DNA from: an uncultured Solirubrobacteraceae bacterium | GTDB lineage: Bacteria; Actinomycetota; Thermoleophilia; Solirubrobacterales; Solirubrobacteraceae | Assembly: GCA_902806215.1 (NCBI GenBank) | Contig: CADCVT010000140.1 | Coordinates: forward strand, 1-5,944 | DNA length: 5,944 nucleotides | Reading direction: 5' to 3' | Part shown: positions 1 to 5,459 of the stretch, piece after piece | How positions within the stretch are numbered: position 1 is the first letter of the stretch | Layout: every line of letters starts with the position of its first letter | Made by a program: the position numbers and the translations under genes | Notes under the pieces: model-generated | The model's database searches: none | Told to the model about the DNA's origin: nothing | What the model saw: only the letters and a program-made list of their open reading frames with translations

Positions 1-1239
1 GCGTCGTGCGCGCAGCCCCGCGCGCGCCCACGCCGCCACCGCGCGAGCCAGGCGGGGCGGGACCCGGCGCGCGGCGAAGGCCCGTACCGCCGCCGCGCTC
101 GTCCAGTCGTAGCCGCCGAACAGCTCGTCGGCCCCCTCTCCGCTGAGCAGCACCTTCGCGCCCTGGGCGCGCGCGAGCGCGGCGAGCTCGACCATCGGCA
201 CCGACCCGGGGTGGATCAGCGGGTACTCGTGATGCTCGACGGTCCTGACGAACCCCGCGCGGAACGAGCGTGCCGTCACCTCCACTGTGTGGAGATCGAC
301 GCCGGTGCGGTCGGCGACCCTGCGCGCCCACGGCCCCTCGTCGACGTCGGGCTGGTCGACGACGGCGGCGTTCACGGCGAGGATCATCGGCTGCTCGTCA
401 GCCGCGAACCGCGTGATCAAAGAGGAGTCGATGCCCCCCGAGCACAGCACGCCCAGCGGCACGTCGGACATGAGCCGCCGCCGTACCGACGTCCGCAGCG
501 CAGCCTCGACGGCGTCCGCCTGCGCGCGGCGTGGCAGGCGGCTCAGGTGGGCGGCTCGACCCTCGTCGACCGCGTCGGCGGGCCGCCACCAGCGCCGTGT
601 CCGCACCGTCAGGGTGTCGAGGTCGACGCGCGCGAGCGTCCCCGGCAGCAGCCGGTCGATGCCCTCGAGCGGCGTCCCCTCGCCGTTGACCCAGCCCGGC
701 ACCACGGCGTGCCGGATGAGGTCACGGCGGGGCCGAGCGGGCACACCCGCGGCCAGCAGGGCGCGCATCTCGCTCGCGAACCACAGCCCTCCCGCGTGCC
801 GGGCGAGGTACAGCGGCTTGACCCCCAGGCGGTCGCGGACGAGCAGCAGCTCGCGCCGCCGCGGGTCCAGCGCCGCGAACGCGAACAGCCCGTTGAGGCG
901 CGACGGCGTGTCCTCGCCCCAGCGCTCGAGCGCCCGCAGGAGCGTCTCGGTGTCCGACCCGCCCCGCCACAGCCCCGGCAGCTCCTCGCGCAGCGCGAGG
1001 TGGTTGAAGACCTCGCCGTTGTACGTGAGCCACCAGCCTTCCGCGCCGTGCATCGGCTGGGCCCCGGCCGGGGTGGGATCGACGATCGCGAGGCGCCGGT
1101 GGACCAACCCGACCGAGCCGACGATCTCGATGCCCTCGCCGTCCGGGCCGCGGTGCGCCAGGGTGCGGGCCATCCGCTCGAGCGCGGCGCGGTCCGGCCG
1201 CGAGCCCGAGGGCATCACGCACCCGGCGATCCCGCACAT
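1..1239 (-). CDS. asnB: Asparagine synthetase, glutamine-hydrolysing (class B), 3' end beyond window
   Basis: This enzyme makes asparagine in the cytoplasm from aspartate, glutamine and ATP, releasing glutamate, AMP and pyrophosphate. The start is fixed by the family: translation opens M-C-G-I-A-G, and Cys2 becomes the N-terminal nucleophile of the glutaminase domain after Met removal. In that domain I see RGPD (30-33), HRRLAIVD (about 47-54), NGEVFN (74-79), GSDTE (94-98) and RDRLGVKPLY (135-144), so the glutamine-binding Arg, Asn, Glu and Asp positions are kept. The synthetase domain has the ATP-pyrophosphatase loop SGGIDSS (267-273) and LSGEGADELFGGY (about 365-377). The 413 visible residues run in one open frame to the window edge. 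Family members are usually about 550-650 residues, so roughly the last quarter to third is missing. No Shine-Dalgarno precedes the ATG; a TACGGT hexamer lies 8 bases upstream. It follows tRNA-Ala on the same strand with a 96-base gap. A specialised AsnB-like amidotransferase for a cell-wall or secondary product cannot be excluded without the C-terminus. Confidence 0.95.
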   Translation of the reverse strand, partial: MCGIAGCVMPSGSRPDRAALERMARTLAHRGPDGEGIEIVGSVGLVHRRLAIVDPTPAGAQPMHGAEGWWLTYNGEVFNHLALREELPGLWRGGSDTETLLRALERWGEDTPSRLNGLFAFAALDPRRRELLLVRDRLGVKPLYLARHAGGLWFASEMRALLAAGVPARPRRDLIRHAVVPGWVNGEGTPLEGIDRLLPGTLARVDLDTLTVRTRRWWRPADAVDEGRAAHLSRLPRRAQADAVEAALRTSVRRRLMSDVPLGVLCSGGIDSSLITRFAADEQPMILAVNAAVVDQPDVDEGPWARRVADRTGVDLHTVEVTARSFRAGFVRTVEHHEYPLIHPGSVPMVELAALARAQGAKVLLSGEGADELFGGYDWTSAAAVRAFAARRVPPRLARAVAAWARAGLRARR

Positions 1240-1247
1240 GGCGGGCG

Positions 1248-1253
1248 ACCGTA
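1248..1253 (-). promoter_or_regulatory. Candidate -10 hexamer of asnB (leaderless start)
   Basis: On the minus strand the hexamer TACGGT ends 8 bases before the asnB ATG. It keeps the T, A and final T of the sigma-70-type TATAAT consensus. With no Shine-Dalgarno sequence in between, transcription would begin at or almost at the ATG. This is an inference from position and motif only; I see no convincing -35 hexamer, although GTCGAC-type sequence lies at about the right distance. Confidence 0.35.
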
Positions 1254-1271
1254 CCAGCGGTCCGGTCGGAG

Positions 1272-1286
1272 GGTCGACGCTCGACC
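1272..1286. repeat. Perfect inverted repeat upstream of asnB, candidate operator
   Basis: The arms GGTCGA and TCGACC flank a 3-base centre (CGC), giving a 15-base near-palindrome 33-47 bases upstream of the asnB ATG. If the -10 call at 1248-1253 is right, the repeat covers the -35 region, where a transcription factor could act. It could also be chance, since six-base inverted repeats are common in G+C-rich DNA. Confidence 0.3.
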
Positions 1287-1295
1287 AGTGGACCA

Positions 1296-1312
1296 ACGTC
1301 CGTGCAGGACGT
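1296..1312 (-). terminator. Hairpin downstream of tRNA-Ala, possible terminator
   Basis: A perfect 6-bp stem (ACGTCC / GGACGT) encloses a 5-base loop, 24 bases past the 3' end of the tRNA in its direction of transcription. No U-rich tract follows, so it is at best a weak or U-less intrinsic terminator. It may instead help 3'-end processing of the tRNA precursor. It lies between the tRNA and asnB and bears on whether they are co-transcribed. Confidence 0.3.
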
Positions 1313-1335
1313 CAACGACTCTTGCGTGCGGGCGA

Positions 1336-1409
<74 letters not shown>

Positions 1410-1420
1410 GCGAAACCAGC

Positions 1421-1426
1421 AGTCTA
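1421..1426 (-). promoter_or_regulatory. Candidate -10 hexamer of tRNA-Ala
   Basis: TAGACT on the minus strand matches four of six positions of TATAAT and ends 11 bases before the first tRNA base, which would leave a very short 5' leader. No clear -35 hexamer lies at normal spacing. It sits in the 51-base spacer between the tRNA and the divergently transcribed cyclase. Confidence 0.35.
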
Positions 1427-1440
1427 GCTCCCTCGGAGAC

Positions 1441-1446
1441 TACCCT
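1441..1446 (+). promoter_or_regulatory. Candidate -10 hexamer of the diguanylate cyclase gene
   Basis: TACCCT lies 14 bases before the TTG start, within the short spacer that also serves tRNA-Ala on the other strand. A start point about 7 bases downstream would leave only a few bases of leader, consistent with the absence of a good Shine-Dalgarno sequence. No convincing -35 hexamer is visible. Confidence 0.25.
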
Positions 1447-1460
1447 GGCGCGCGAGCGAC

Positions 1461-3329
1461 TTGAGCTTCCGCAACCGCCTCACGCTCTTCTTCGTGGCCA
1501 TCGTCATCGTGCCGATGGTCTCGGTCGCGTTCGTCCTCTTCAGCCTCATCTCCGACAACGAGAAGGGCAAGGCCGACGCGGAGCTGCGCGCTCGTCAGCA
1601 GACGGCGGTCAACGTCTACACGCAGGCGCGCCAGGCGGCGGACAAGCTCGCGCCGAAGGTGGGCACCGACGCGCGCCTCGCCGACGCCCTGCGCGACGGT
1701 GACGACGCGGCAGCGAAGCGCCGCGCGGCGCAGCTGCAGAAGGAGCTCGGGCTCGTCCGCCTGCGCATCTCCGACCGCAGTGGCACGCGGGTCGACGTCG
1801 GCTCGAGGAACGCGGTCGCCGCCGCGACGAGGACGCTCGAGGACGCCGACGGGGCGGAGTTCGGGCGGCTCCAGCTCTCGGACCGCAGCGCGCCGGTCTA
1901 CGCGCGCGAGGTCAAGCGGCTCGCGGGCCTCGAGGTCGTGGTCAAGGGCTCGCGGAAGGTCGCCGCGGCAACCGTCGAGAACCCGCCCGACACGACGCTG
2001 CCGCGCGTCGGGGTGGTCGAGCTGCGCGGCACCGACTTCCGCGTCGCGTCGTTCCCCGCGCGCGGCTTCGGCGACGAGGTCATCAGCGTCTCGATCCTCT
2101 CCTCGCTCGACCAGGTCGAGTCCGAGATCGGCCGCAGCCGGCTCCTCGCCGGCGGCGTGCTCGCCGGGTTCTTCATCCTCGCGATCACCTGCGCGGTGCT
2201 CGTGTCGCGCTCGCTGCAGGCGCAGATCGGCGACTTCCTCGAGGCGGCCCGCCGGCTCGCGCGCGGCGACTTCTCCGCGAAGGTCCCGACGCAGGGCCGC
2301 GACGAGTTCGCCGAGCTCGGCACGGAGTTCAACACCATGGCCAGCCAACTCGAGCAGCGGCTCGAGGACCTGCGGCGCGAACGGGTGCGCCTGGAGAGCA
2401 CGCTGCGCAGGCTGGGCGAGGCGTTCGCGTCGAACCTCGACCGCGACGCGCTGCTGGCGATCGGCGTCCGCACGACCGCCGACGGCGTCGGCGCGGACGG
2501 CGGCCGGGCGACCGGCGGCGAGGGCGAGCGCGCGCGCGGCGGCGAGCTCGGCGACCTCGAGGAGACCGTCCTGCGGGTGGAGGCCGACGCGCTGGAGAAG
2601 GGCGAGCCGAGCGAGCTGTCCGCCGACAGCGGCAGCGCGCTCGCGCATCCGCTGCGCGCGGCCGAGGGCGACGAGATCCTCGGCGTCGTGTCGGTGTGGC
2701 GCCGCGGGCGGCCGTTCGCGCCGTCCGAGCGCGAGCTCTTCCACTACCTCGCGGGCCAGGTCGGCATCTCGCTGGAGAACGTGCGCCTGCACGAGACGGT
2801 GCAGCGCCAGGCCGTCACCGATGAGCTCACGGGCCTGTCGAACCACCGGCGCTTCCAGGACACGATGGCCTCGGAGGTCGAGCGCGCGCGGCGCTTCGAC
2901 GCGAGCCTCGGCCTCGTCATGCTCGACATCGACAACTTCAAGATGGTCAACGACACGTACGGCCATCAGGTCGGCGACCAGGTGCTCGCGGCGGTGTCGC
3001 GGGTCCTGCACGAGCAGTCGCGCGAGATCGACGAGCCCGCCCGCTACGGCGGCGAGGAGCTCGCCGTCGTCCTCCCGGGCACGGACCTCGAGGGCGCGTT
3101 CAACCTCGCCGAGCGCGTGCGCGCGGGGATCGAGCGGCTCGAGTTCCCCAGTGCCAACGGCGGCGCGCTGCGGGTGACGGCGAGCTTCGGCGCCGCGGCG
3201 ATCCCGGATTCCGCGGTCGACCACTCCGGCCTGATCGCCGCCGCCGACAGCGCGCTCTACGTGGCCAAGCGCTCGGGCAAGAACCGCACCGAGCGGGCTG
3301 TCCGCGAGGGTGCCCGGCCGCCTCAGTAA
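1461..3329 (+). CDS. Membrane receptor diguanylate cyclase (sensor-HAMP-GAF-GGDEF)
   Basis: This 622-residue protein should condense two GTP into cyclic di-GMP at the inner face of the membrane in response to an external signal. TM helix 1 spans about residues 7-30. An extracytoplasmic region of about 195 residues follows, Cache-like in size and placement but not firmly assigned. TM helix 2 spans about 230-251. Then come a HAMP linker (about 253-305, with RLARGDFSAKVP and DEFAELGTEFN), a diverged GAF-like region (about 318-445) and the GGDEF domain (about 454-612, from DELTGLSNHRRF to AKRSGKNR). Catalytic features are present: metal-binding D489 in LDIDNFK, N497, D506 in GHQVGD, and active loop GGEEL (530-534), whose last position is Leu rather than Phe. 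R521-x-x-D524 lies five residues before GGEEL, the spacing of the inhibitory I-site in PleD. No EAL or HD-GYP domain is present. An in-frame TAG at 1425 and no ATG or GTG before TM1 make TTG 1461 the likely start; the next Met (19) would cut through TM1. The gene after it begins 12 bases downstream. Confidence 0.92.
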   Translation: MSFRNRLTLFFVAIVIVPMVSVAFVLFSLISDNEKGKADAELRARQQTAVNVYTQARQAADKLAPKVGTDARLADALRDGDDAAAKRRAAQLQKELGLVRLRISDRSGTRVDVGSRNAVAAATRTLEDADGAEFGRLQLSDRSAPVYAREVKRLAGLEVVVKGSRKVAAATVENPPDTTLPRVGVVELRGTDFRVASFPARGFGDEVISVSILSSLDQVESEIGRSRLLAGGVLAGFFILAITCAVLVSRSLQAQIGDFLEAARRLARGDFSAKVPTQGRDEFAELGTEFNTMASQLEQRLEDLRRERVRLESTLRRLGEAFASNLDRDALLAIGVRTTADGVGADGGRATGGEGERARGGELGDLEETVLRVEADALEKGEPSELSADSGSALAHPLRAAEGDEILGVVSVWRRGRPFAPSERELFHYLAGQVGISLENVRLHETVQRQAVTDELTGLSNHRRFQDTMASEVERARRFDASLGLVMLDIDNFKMVNDTYGHQVGDQVLAAVSRVLHEQSREIDEPARYGGEELAVVLPGTDLEGAFNLAERVRAGIERLEFPSANGGALRVTASFGAAAIPDSAVDHSGLIAAADSALYVAKRSGKNRTERAVREGARPPQ

Positions 3330-3332
3330 CCT
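3327..3332 (+). promoter_or_regulatory. Candidate internal -10 hexamer for the 158-residue protein
   Basis: TAACCT includes the cyclase stop codon TAA and ends 9 bases before the ATG of the next gene, which has no Shine-Dalgarno sequence. If used, it would give a leaderless transcript separate from the cyclase mRNA. The match is only T, A and final T, so this is a tentative call. Confidence 0.2.
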
Positions 3333-3341
3333 TGCTGCCCG

Positions 3342-3818
3342 ATGGGACTGCTCGACGACGCGATACGCGAGCACTTGGAGCTCAAGCGCCTCCACGGGGC
3401 TGACCCTGCCGAGGTCGCTGCCCAGGAGCGCGAGGTGCTCTCAGGTGGCCGCCCGGCCGCCGCCGAACCCGCCGAACCGGCTTCTGCCGACGTTCCCGTG
3501 GCCGACGCGCCCGCGACCGAGGTGGCCCCGCCGCCCGCCGAAGCGCACGACGACCCGTTCGCCGACCTCGGCCCACCGCCCCCGCCGCCGCCGCGTCCCG
3601 AACGGCACGCCGGTGCCGTCTCCGCGTTCGCGGCGCCCGATCCCGACGTGGAGATCGACTGGAGCGAGCCCGCGCCGATCCGCGAGCCCGACCCGGCGCC
3701 AGCCGCCGAGGCCGAGGGCGAGGACGTGCTCGAGGAGACGCCCGAGTTCCTGGAGGAGACGCCCGAGCACGACCGCCTGTGGTTCGAGCAGCGTCCCCCC
3801 AAGGACTTCGACTTCTGA
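3342..3818 (+). CDS. Acidic, proline/alanine-rich protein of unknown function
   Basis: I do not assign a function to this 158-residue protein. It has no signal peptide, no membrane segment and no cysteine, so it is probably cytoplasmic. Residues 1-36 look like an amphipathic helical segment rich in charge (MGLLDDAIREHLELKRLHG, then DPAEVAAQEREVL). Residues 37-128 are low-complexity Ala/Pro/Glu/Asp sequence, likely disordered, with seven consecutive prolines at 78-84. Near the C-terminus LEETPE occurs twice (130-135 and 137-142), followed by HDRLWFEQRPPKDFDF, an aromatic and charged tail that looks like a docking motif. The codon pattern matches its neighbours and the reading frame is intact. 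It starts 12 bases after the cyclase stop, so the two are probably co-transcribed, with internal initiation also possible. I have an impression of similar small proteins with this N-terminus in Thermoleophilia, but cannot confirm it here. An adaptor or scaffold role is only a guess. Confidence 0.8.
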   Translation: MGLLDDAIREHLELKRLHGADPAEVAAQEREVLSGGRPAAAEPAEPASADVPVADAPATEVAPPPAEAHDDPFADLGPPPPPPPRPERHAGAVSAFAAPDPDVEIDWSEPAPIREPDPAPAAEAEGEDVLEETPEFLEETPEHDRLWFEQRPPKDFDF

Positions 3819-3856
3819 CCACGCGCCGACGGGCGTCCGTGGACGTCTGATCGATG

Positions 3857-3894
3857 CGGAGCGGGCGCGCTTCAGCGTCCGCCGCCCGCCTCCG
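3857..3894 (+). terminator. Imperfect GC hairpin, possible terminator after the 158-residue protein
   Basis: CGGAGCGGGCG pairs with CGCCCG-CTCCG as an 11-bp stem interrupted by a single bulged C (3889), with a 15-base loop. It begins 38 bases past the stop codon. No U-run follows (AAACAC), so it would have to act as a U-less terminator, as is common in high-GC actinobacteria. Confidence 0.3.
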
Positions 3895-3950
3895 AAACAC
3901 CCCTCGACGGACCCGCGTGCCGGGCGTTGGGGAACAGCACGGCACGCGCA

Positions 3951-3972
3951 CTTTGCCACCCGGAGGGCAAGG
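3951..3972. repeat. Short hairpin CTTTGCC / GGCAAGG
   Basis: A 7-bp stem with one G-T wobble and an 8-base loop lies just left of the larger terminator-like stem. No gene begins downstream on the plus strand, so a riboswitch role is unlikely. It is probably part of the termination region or chance. Confidence 0.25.
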
Positions 3973-3984
3973 ACGCCACCAGCG

Positions 3985-4020
3985 AGAGCGCCTCGGACAT
4001 CACCCCGTCCGAGGCGCTCT
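3985..4020. terminator. Perfect 14-bp hairpin between convergent genes, likely bidirectional terminator
   Basis: AGAGCGCCTCGGAC and its exact complement GTCCGAGGCGCTCT enclose an 8-base loop (ATCACCCC). The stem ends 18 bases past the glutamate dehydrogenase stop codon in that gene's direction, and 166 bases past the stop of the 158-residue protein. Position between convergent genes and stem strength support a shared terminator. Neither side has a true U-tract: the plus side continues TCGCGTT and the minus side CGCTGG. It may therefore be a U-less or Rho-assisted terminator, or a block to opposing transcription. Confidence 0.6.
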
Positions 4021-4038
4021 TCGCGTTAAGCGCCCGGC

Positions 4039-5382
4039 CTACAGGTAGCCGCGCGTCCGCGCCGCCTCGACCACGCGCTCGATGCCGATCTGGTACGCCG
4101 CGATGCGCATCGACACGTCGTCCTCGCGCGAGCGGTGGTGCACCTCGCGGAACGAGCGGCGCATGATCGTCCCGAGCTTCTCGTTGACCTCGCGCTCGTC
4201 CCAACTGAAGTGCTGGAGGTTCTGGACCCACTCGAAGTAGGAGACGACGACGCCGCCGGCGTTGGCGAGGATGTCGGGGATCACCCAGATCCCGCGCTCG
4301 GTGAAGATCTCGTCGGCCTTCGGGGTGATCGGGCCGTTCGCGCCTTCGACGATCATCTTCGCGTTGACGAGGTGCGCGTTGTCGCCGTGGAGCATCCCGC
4401 CGAGCGCGGCGGGGATGAACACGTCGACCTCGGTCGACAGGAACTCCTCGACGGCGACGGGCTCGGCGCCCGGGAACTCCTCGATGTGGTTGCCCTCGCG
4501 CAGGTGCTTGGTCAGCGCCTCGGTGTCGATGCCGTCCGGGTTGACGATCTCGCCCTGCTGATCCTGCACCGCGACGATCTTGCAGCCGAGCCCCTGGAGG
4601 ATCCGCCCCGCCCAGCTGCCGACGTTGCCGAAGCCCTGGATCGAGACGCGCGTCTGGTCGGGCGGCAGCCCGAGGTGCGGCGCGGCCTCGCGGTACGCGT
4701 AGACCAGGCCGCGGCCGGTTGCCGCCTCGCGTCCGTGCGAGCCGCCGAGCGCAATCGGCTTGCCCGTCACGATCGCCGGCGTGTGCCCGTGGAGCTTGCC
4801 GTACTCGTCCATCATCCAGGCCATGACCTGGGCGTTCGTGTTGACGTCCGGCGCGGGGATGTCGCGCATCGGCCCGATGACGCGGTCGATCTTGTGGATG
4901 AAGTCGCGCGTGACGGCCTCGACCTCCGACGGCTCCATCTCCTGCACGGGGCAGTTGATGCCGCCCTTCGCGCCGCCGTAGGGCACGCCGACGACCGCCG
5001 TCTTCCACGTCATGAGCGACGCGAGCGCGCGCACCTCGTCGAGCTCGACCTCGGGGTGGTAGCGGACGCCGCCCTTGTACGGGCCGCGCGCGCCGTTGTG
5101 CTGCACGCGGTAGCCGGAGTAGACGTGGATCTTCCCGTCGGCGCGCTTGACCGGCACCTGCACCTGCACCTCGCGATAGGACGAGCGCAACACCGCCTCG
5201 ACGTCGTCGGGAAGCCCGAGCCGCTCCGACGCGGCCTTGAAGTAGTGCGTGACGATCTCGTAGCTCGAGATCTCCGCGGGCTTCGTGAACGCCGCGCGGT
5301 TGGCGACGCGAGGCGACCGGTCGGTGTCCTCGATCGTCGCTGTCGCCCCGGGCGCGTGCTGGTCCTCTCGTTGGTCCGCCAT
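4039..5382 (-). CDS. gdhA: Glutamate dehydrogenase (Glu/Leu/Phe/Val dehydrogenase family)
   Basis: This 447-residue cytoplasmic enzyme interconverts glutamate with 2-oxoglutarate plus ammonium using NAD(H) or NADP(H), linking nitrogen assimilation to the TCA cycle. Its length suits the small hexameric class. In the substrate domain I see GPYKGGVRYHP (Lys103), TWKTAVV (Lys127), the catalytic lysine in PYGGAKGGI (Lys139) and the catalytic aspartate in APDVNT (Asp179). The Rossmann domain has GFGNVG (250-255), then a second strand ending VAVQDQQG, and NAGGVVVSYFEW near 374-385. I cannot decide NAD versus NADP preference from this. The ATG at 5382 is chosen because a TATGGT hexamer ends 6 bases upstream and the family N-terminus fits. 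An in-frame GTG at 5439 would add 19 residues (MTPVTHPSRKPCDKAYGPR) and run almost to the divergent gene's ribosome binding site, so I consider it less likely. The gene stands alone; its convergent neighbour is the 158-residue protein. The exact symbol (gdhA, gudB or rocG type) is uncertain. Confidence 0.95.
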   Translation of the reverse strand: MADQREDQHAPGATATIEDTDRSPRVANRAAFTKPAEISSYEIVTHYFKAASERLGLPDDVEAVLRSSYREVQVQVPVKRADGKIHVYSGYRVQHNGARGPYKGGVRYHPEVELDEVRALASLMTWKTAVVGVPYGGAKGGINCPVQEMEPSEVEAVTRDFIHKIDRVIGPMRDIPAPDVNTNAQVMAWMMDEYGKLHGHTPAIVTGKPIALGGSHGREAATGRGLVYAYREAAPHLGLPPDQTRVSIQGFGNVGSWAGRILQGLGCKIVAVQDQQGEIVNPDGIDTEALTKHLREGNHIEEFPGAEPVAVEEFLSTEVDVFIPAALGGMLHGDNAHLVNAKMIVEGANGPITPKADEIFTERGIWVIPDILANAGGVVVSYFEWVQNLQHFSWDEREVNEKLGTIMRRSFREVHHRSREDDVSMRIAAYQIGIERVVEAARTRGYL

Positions 5383-5388
5383 GCGGGG

Positions 5389-5394
5389 ACCATA
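5389..5394 (-). promoter_or_regulatory. Candidate -10 hexamer of glutamate dehydrogenase (leaderless start)
   Basis: TATGGT on the minus strand matches four of six positions of TATAAT and ends 6 bases before the chosen ATG. No Shine-Dalgarno sequence lies between them, so initiation at the ATG itself is suggested. The overlapping CATATG (5391-5396) is a slightly shifted alternative. No clear -35 hexamer is visible. Confidence 0.4.
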
Positions 5395-5396
5395 TG

Positions 5397-5409
5397 CCTT
5401 GTCGCAAGG
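5397..5409. repeat. Inverted repeat CCTTG-TCG-CAAGG in the divergent promoter region
   Basis: Perfect 5-bp arms flank a 3-base centre. The repeat lies immediately upstream of the proposed glutamate dehydrogenase -10 hexamer, in its -10/-35 spacer, and within the 77-bp region shared with the divergent secreted-protein gene. A regulator bound here could block or reshape the dehydrogenase promoter. This is inferred from position and symmetry only. Confidence 0.3.
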
Positions 5410-5449
5410 TTTCCGCGAAGGGTGCGTTACAGGCGTCACATCGGATCGT

Positions 5450-5454
5450 GGAGG
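5450..5454 (+). promoter_or_regulatory. Shine-Dalgarno site deciding the GTG start of the secreted protein
   Basis: GGAGG lies 5 bases before the GTG at 5460. It is a near-ideal match to the 16S rRNA 3' end and fixes the start of a gene that lacks an ATG at its 5' end. It contrasts with the other coding starts in this window, which lack such a site. Confidence 0.8.
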
Positions 5455-5459
5455 AACGA

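Larger units (their letters stand above)
3819..4038. other. Convergent intergenic region, no gene seen
   Basis: These 220 bases separate two genes whose 3' ends face each other. Short open frames here lack initiation signals and recognisable protein sequence, so I call none. The region holds three hairpins: an imperfect one at 3857-3894, a small one at 3951-3972 and a perfect 14-bp stem at 3985-4020. It probably serves transcription termination for both sides. Confidence 0.6.

Noticed and set aside
1512..1517. Cyclase start at the internal Met codon (residue 19)
   Set aside because: It would remove more than half of the first membrane helix. The TTG at 1461 retains the whole helix and no other start lies between it and the in-frame stop at 1425.
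1440..3395. A 651-codon open frame on the minus strand, antisense to the cyclase
   Set aside because: Its translation is low-complexity Arg/Ala/Glu/Leu sequence with no recognisable domain. It mirrors the codon-position bias of the real cyclase gene, which has full TM-HAMP-GAF-GGDEF content on the plus strand.
3941..3985. Slight resemblance to a c-di-GMP-I (GEMM) riboswitch: CACGCGCAC, a hairpin, then GGACGCC
   Set aside because: The conserved GGCAAACC strand, GNRA loop and tetraloop receptor are not there, and no plus-strand gene begins downstream. The proximity to a GGDEF gene makes it tempting but the match is fragmentary.
5383..5439. N-terminal extension of glutamate dehydrogenase from GTG 5439
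   Set aside because: The 19 extra residues do not look like family sequence, and the ATG at 5382 has a -10-like hexamer directly upstream. The extension would also fill most of the divergent promoter region.
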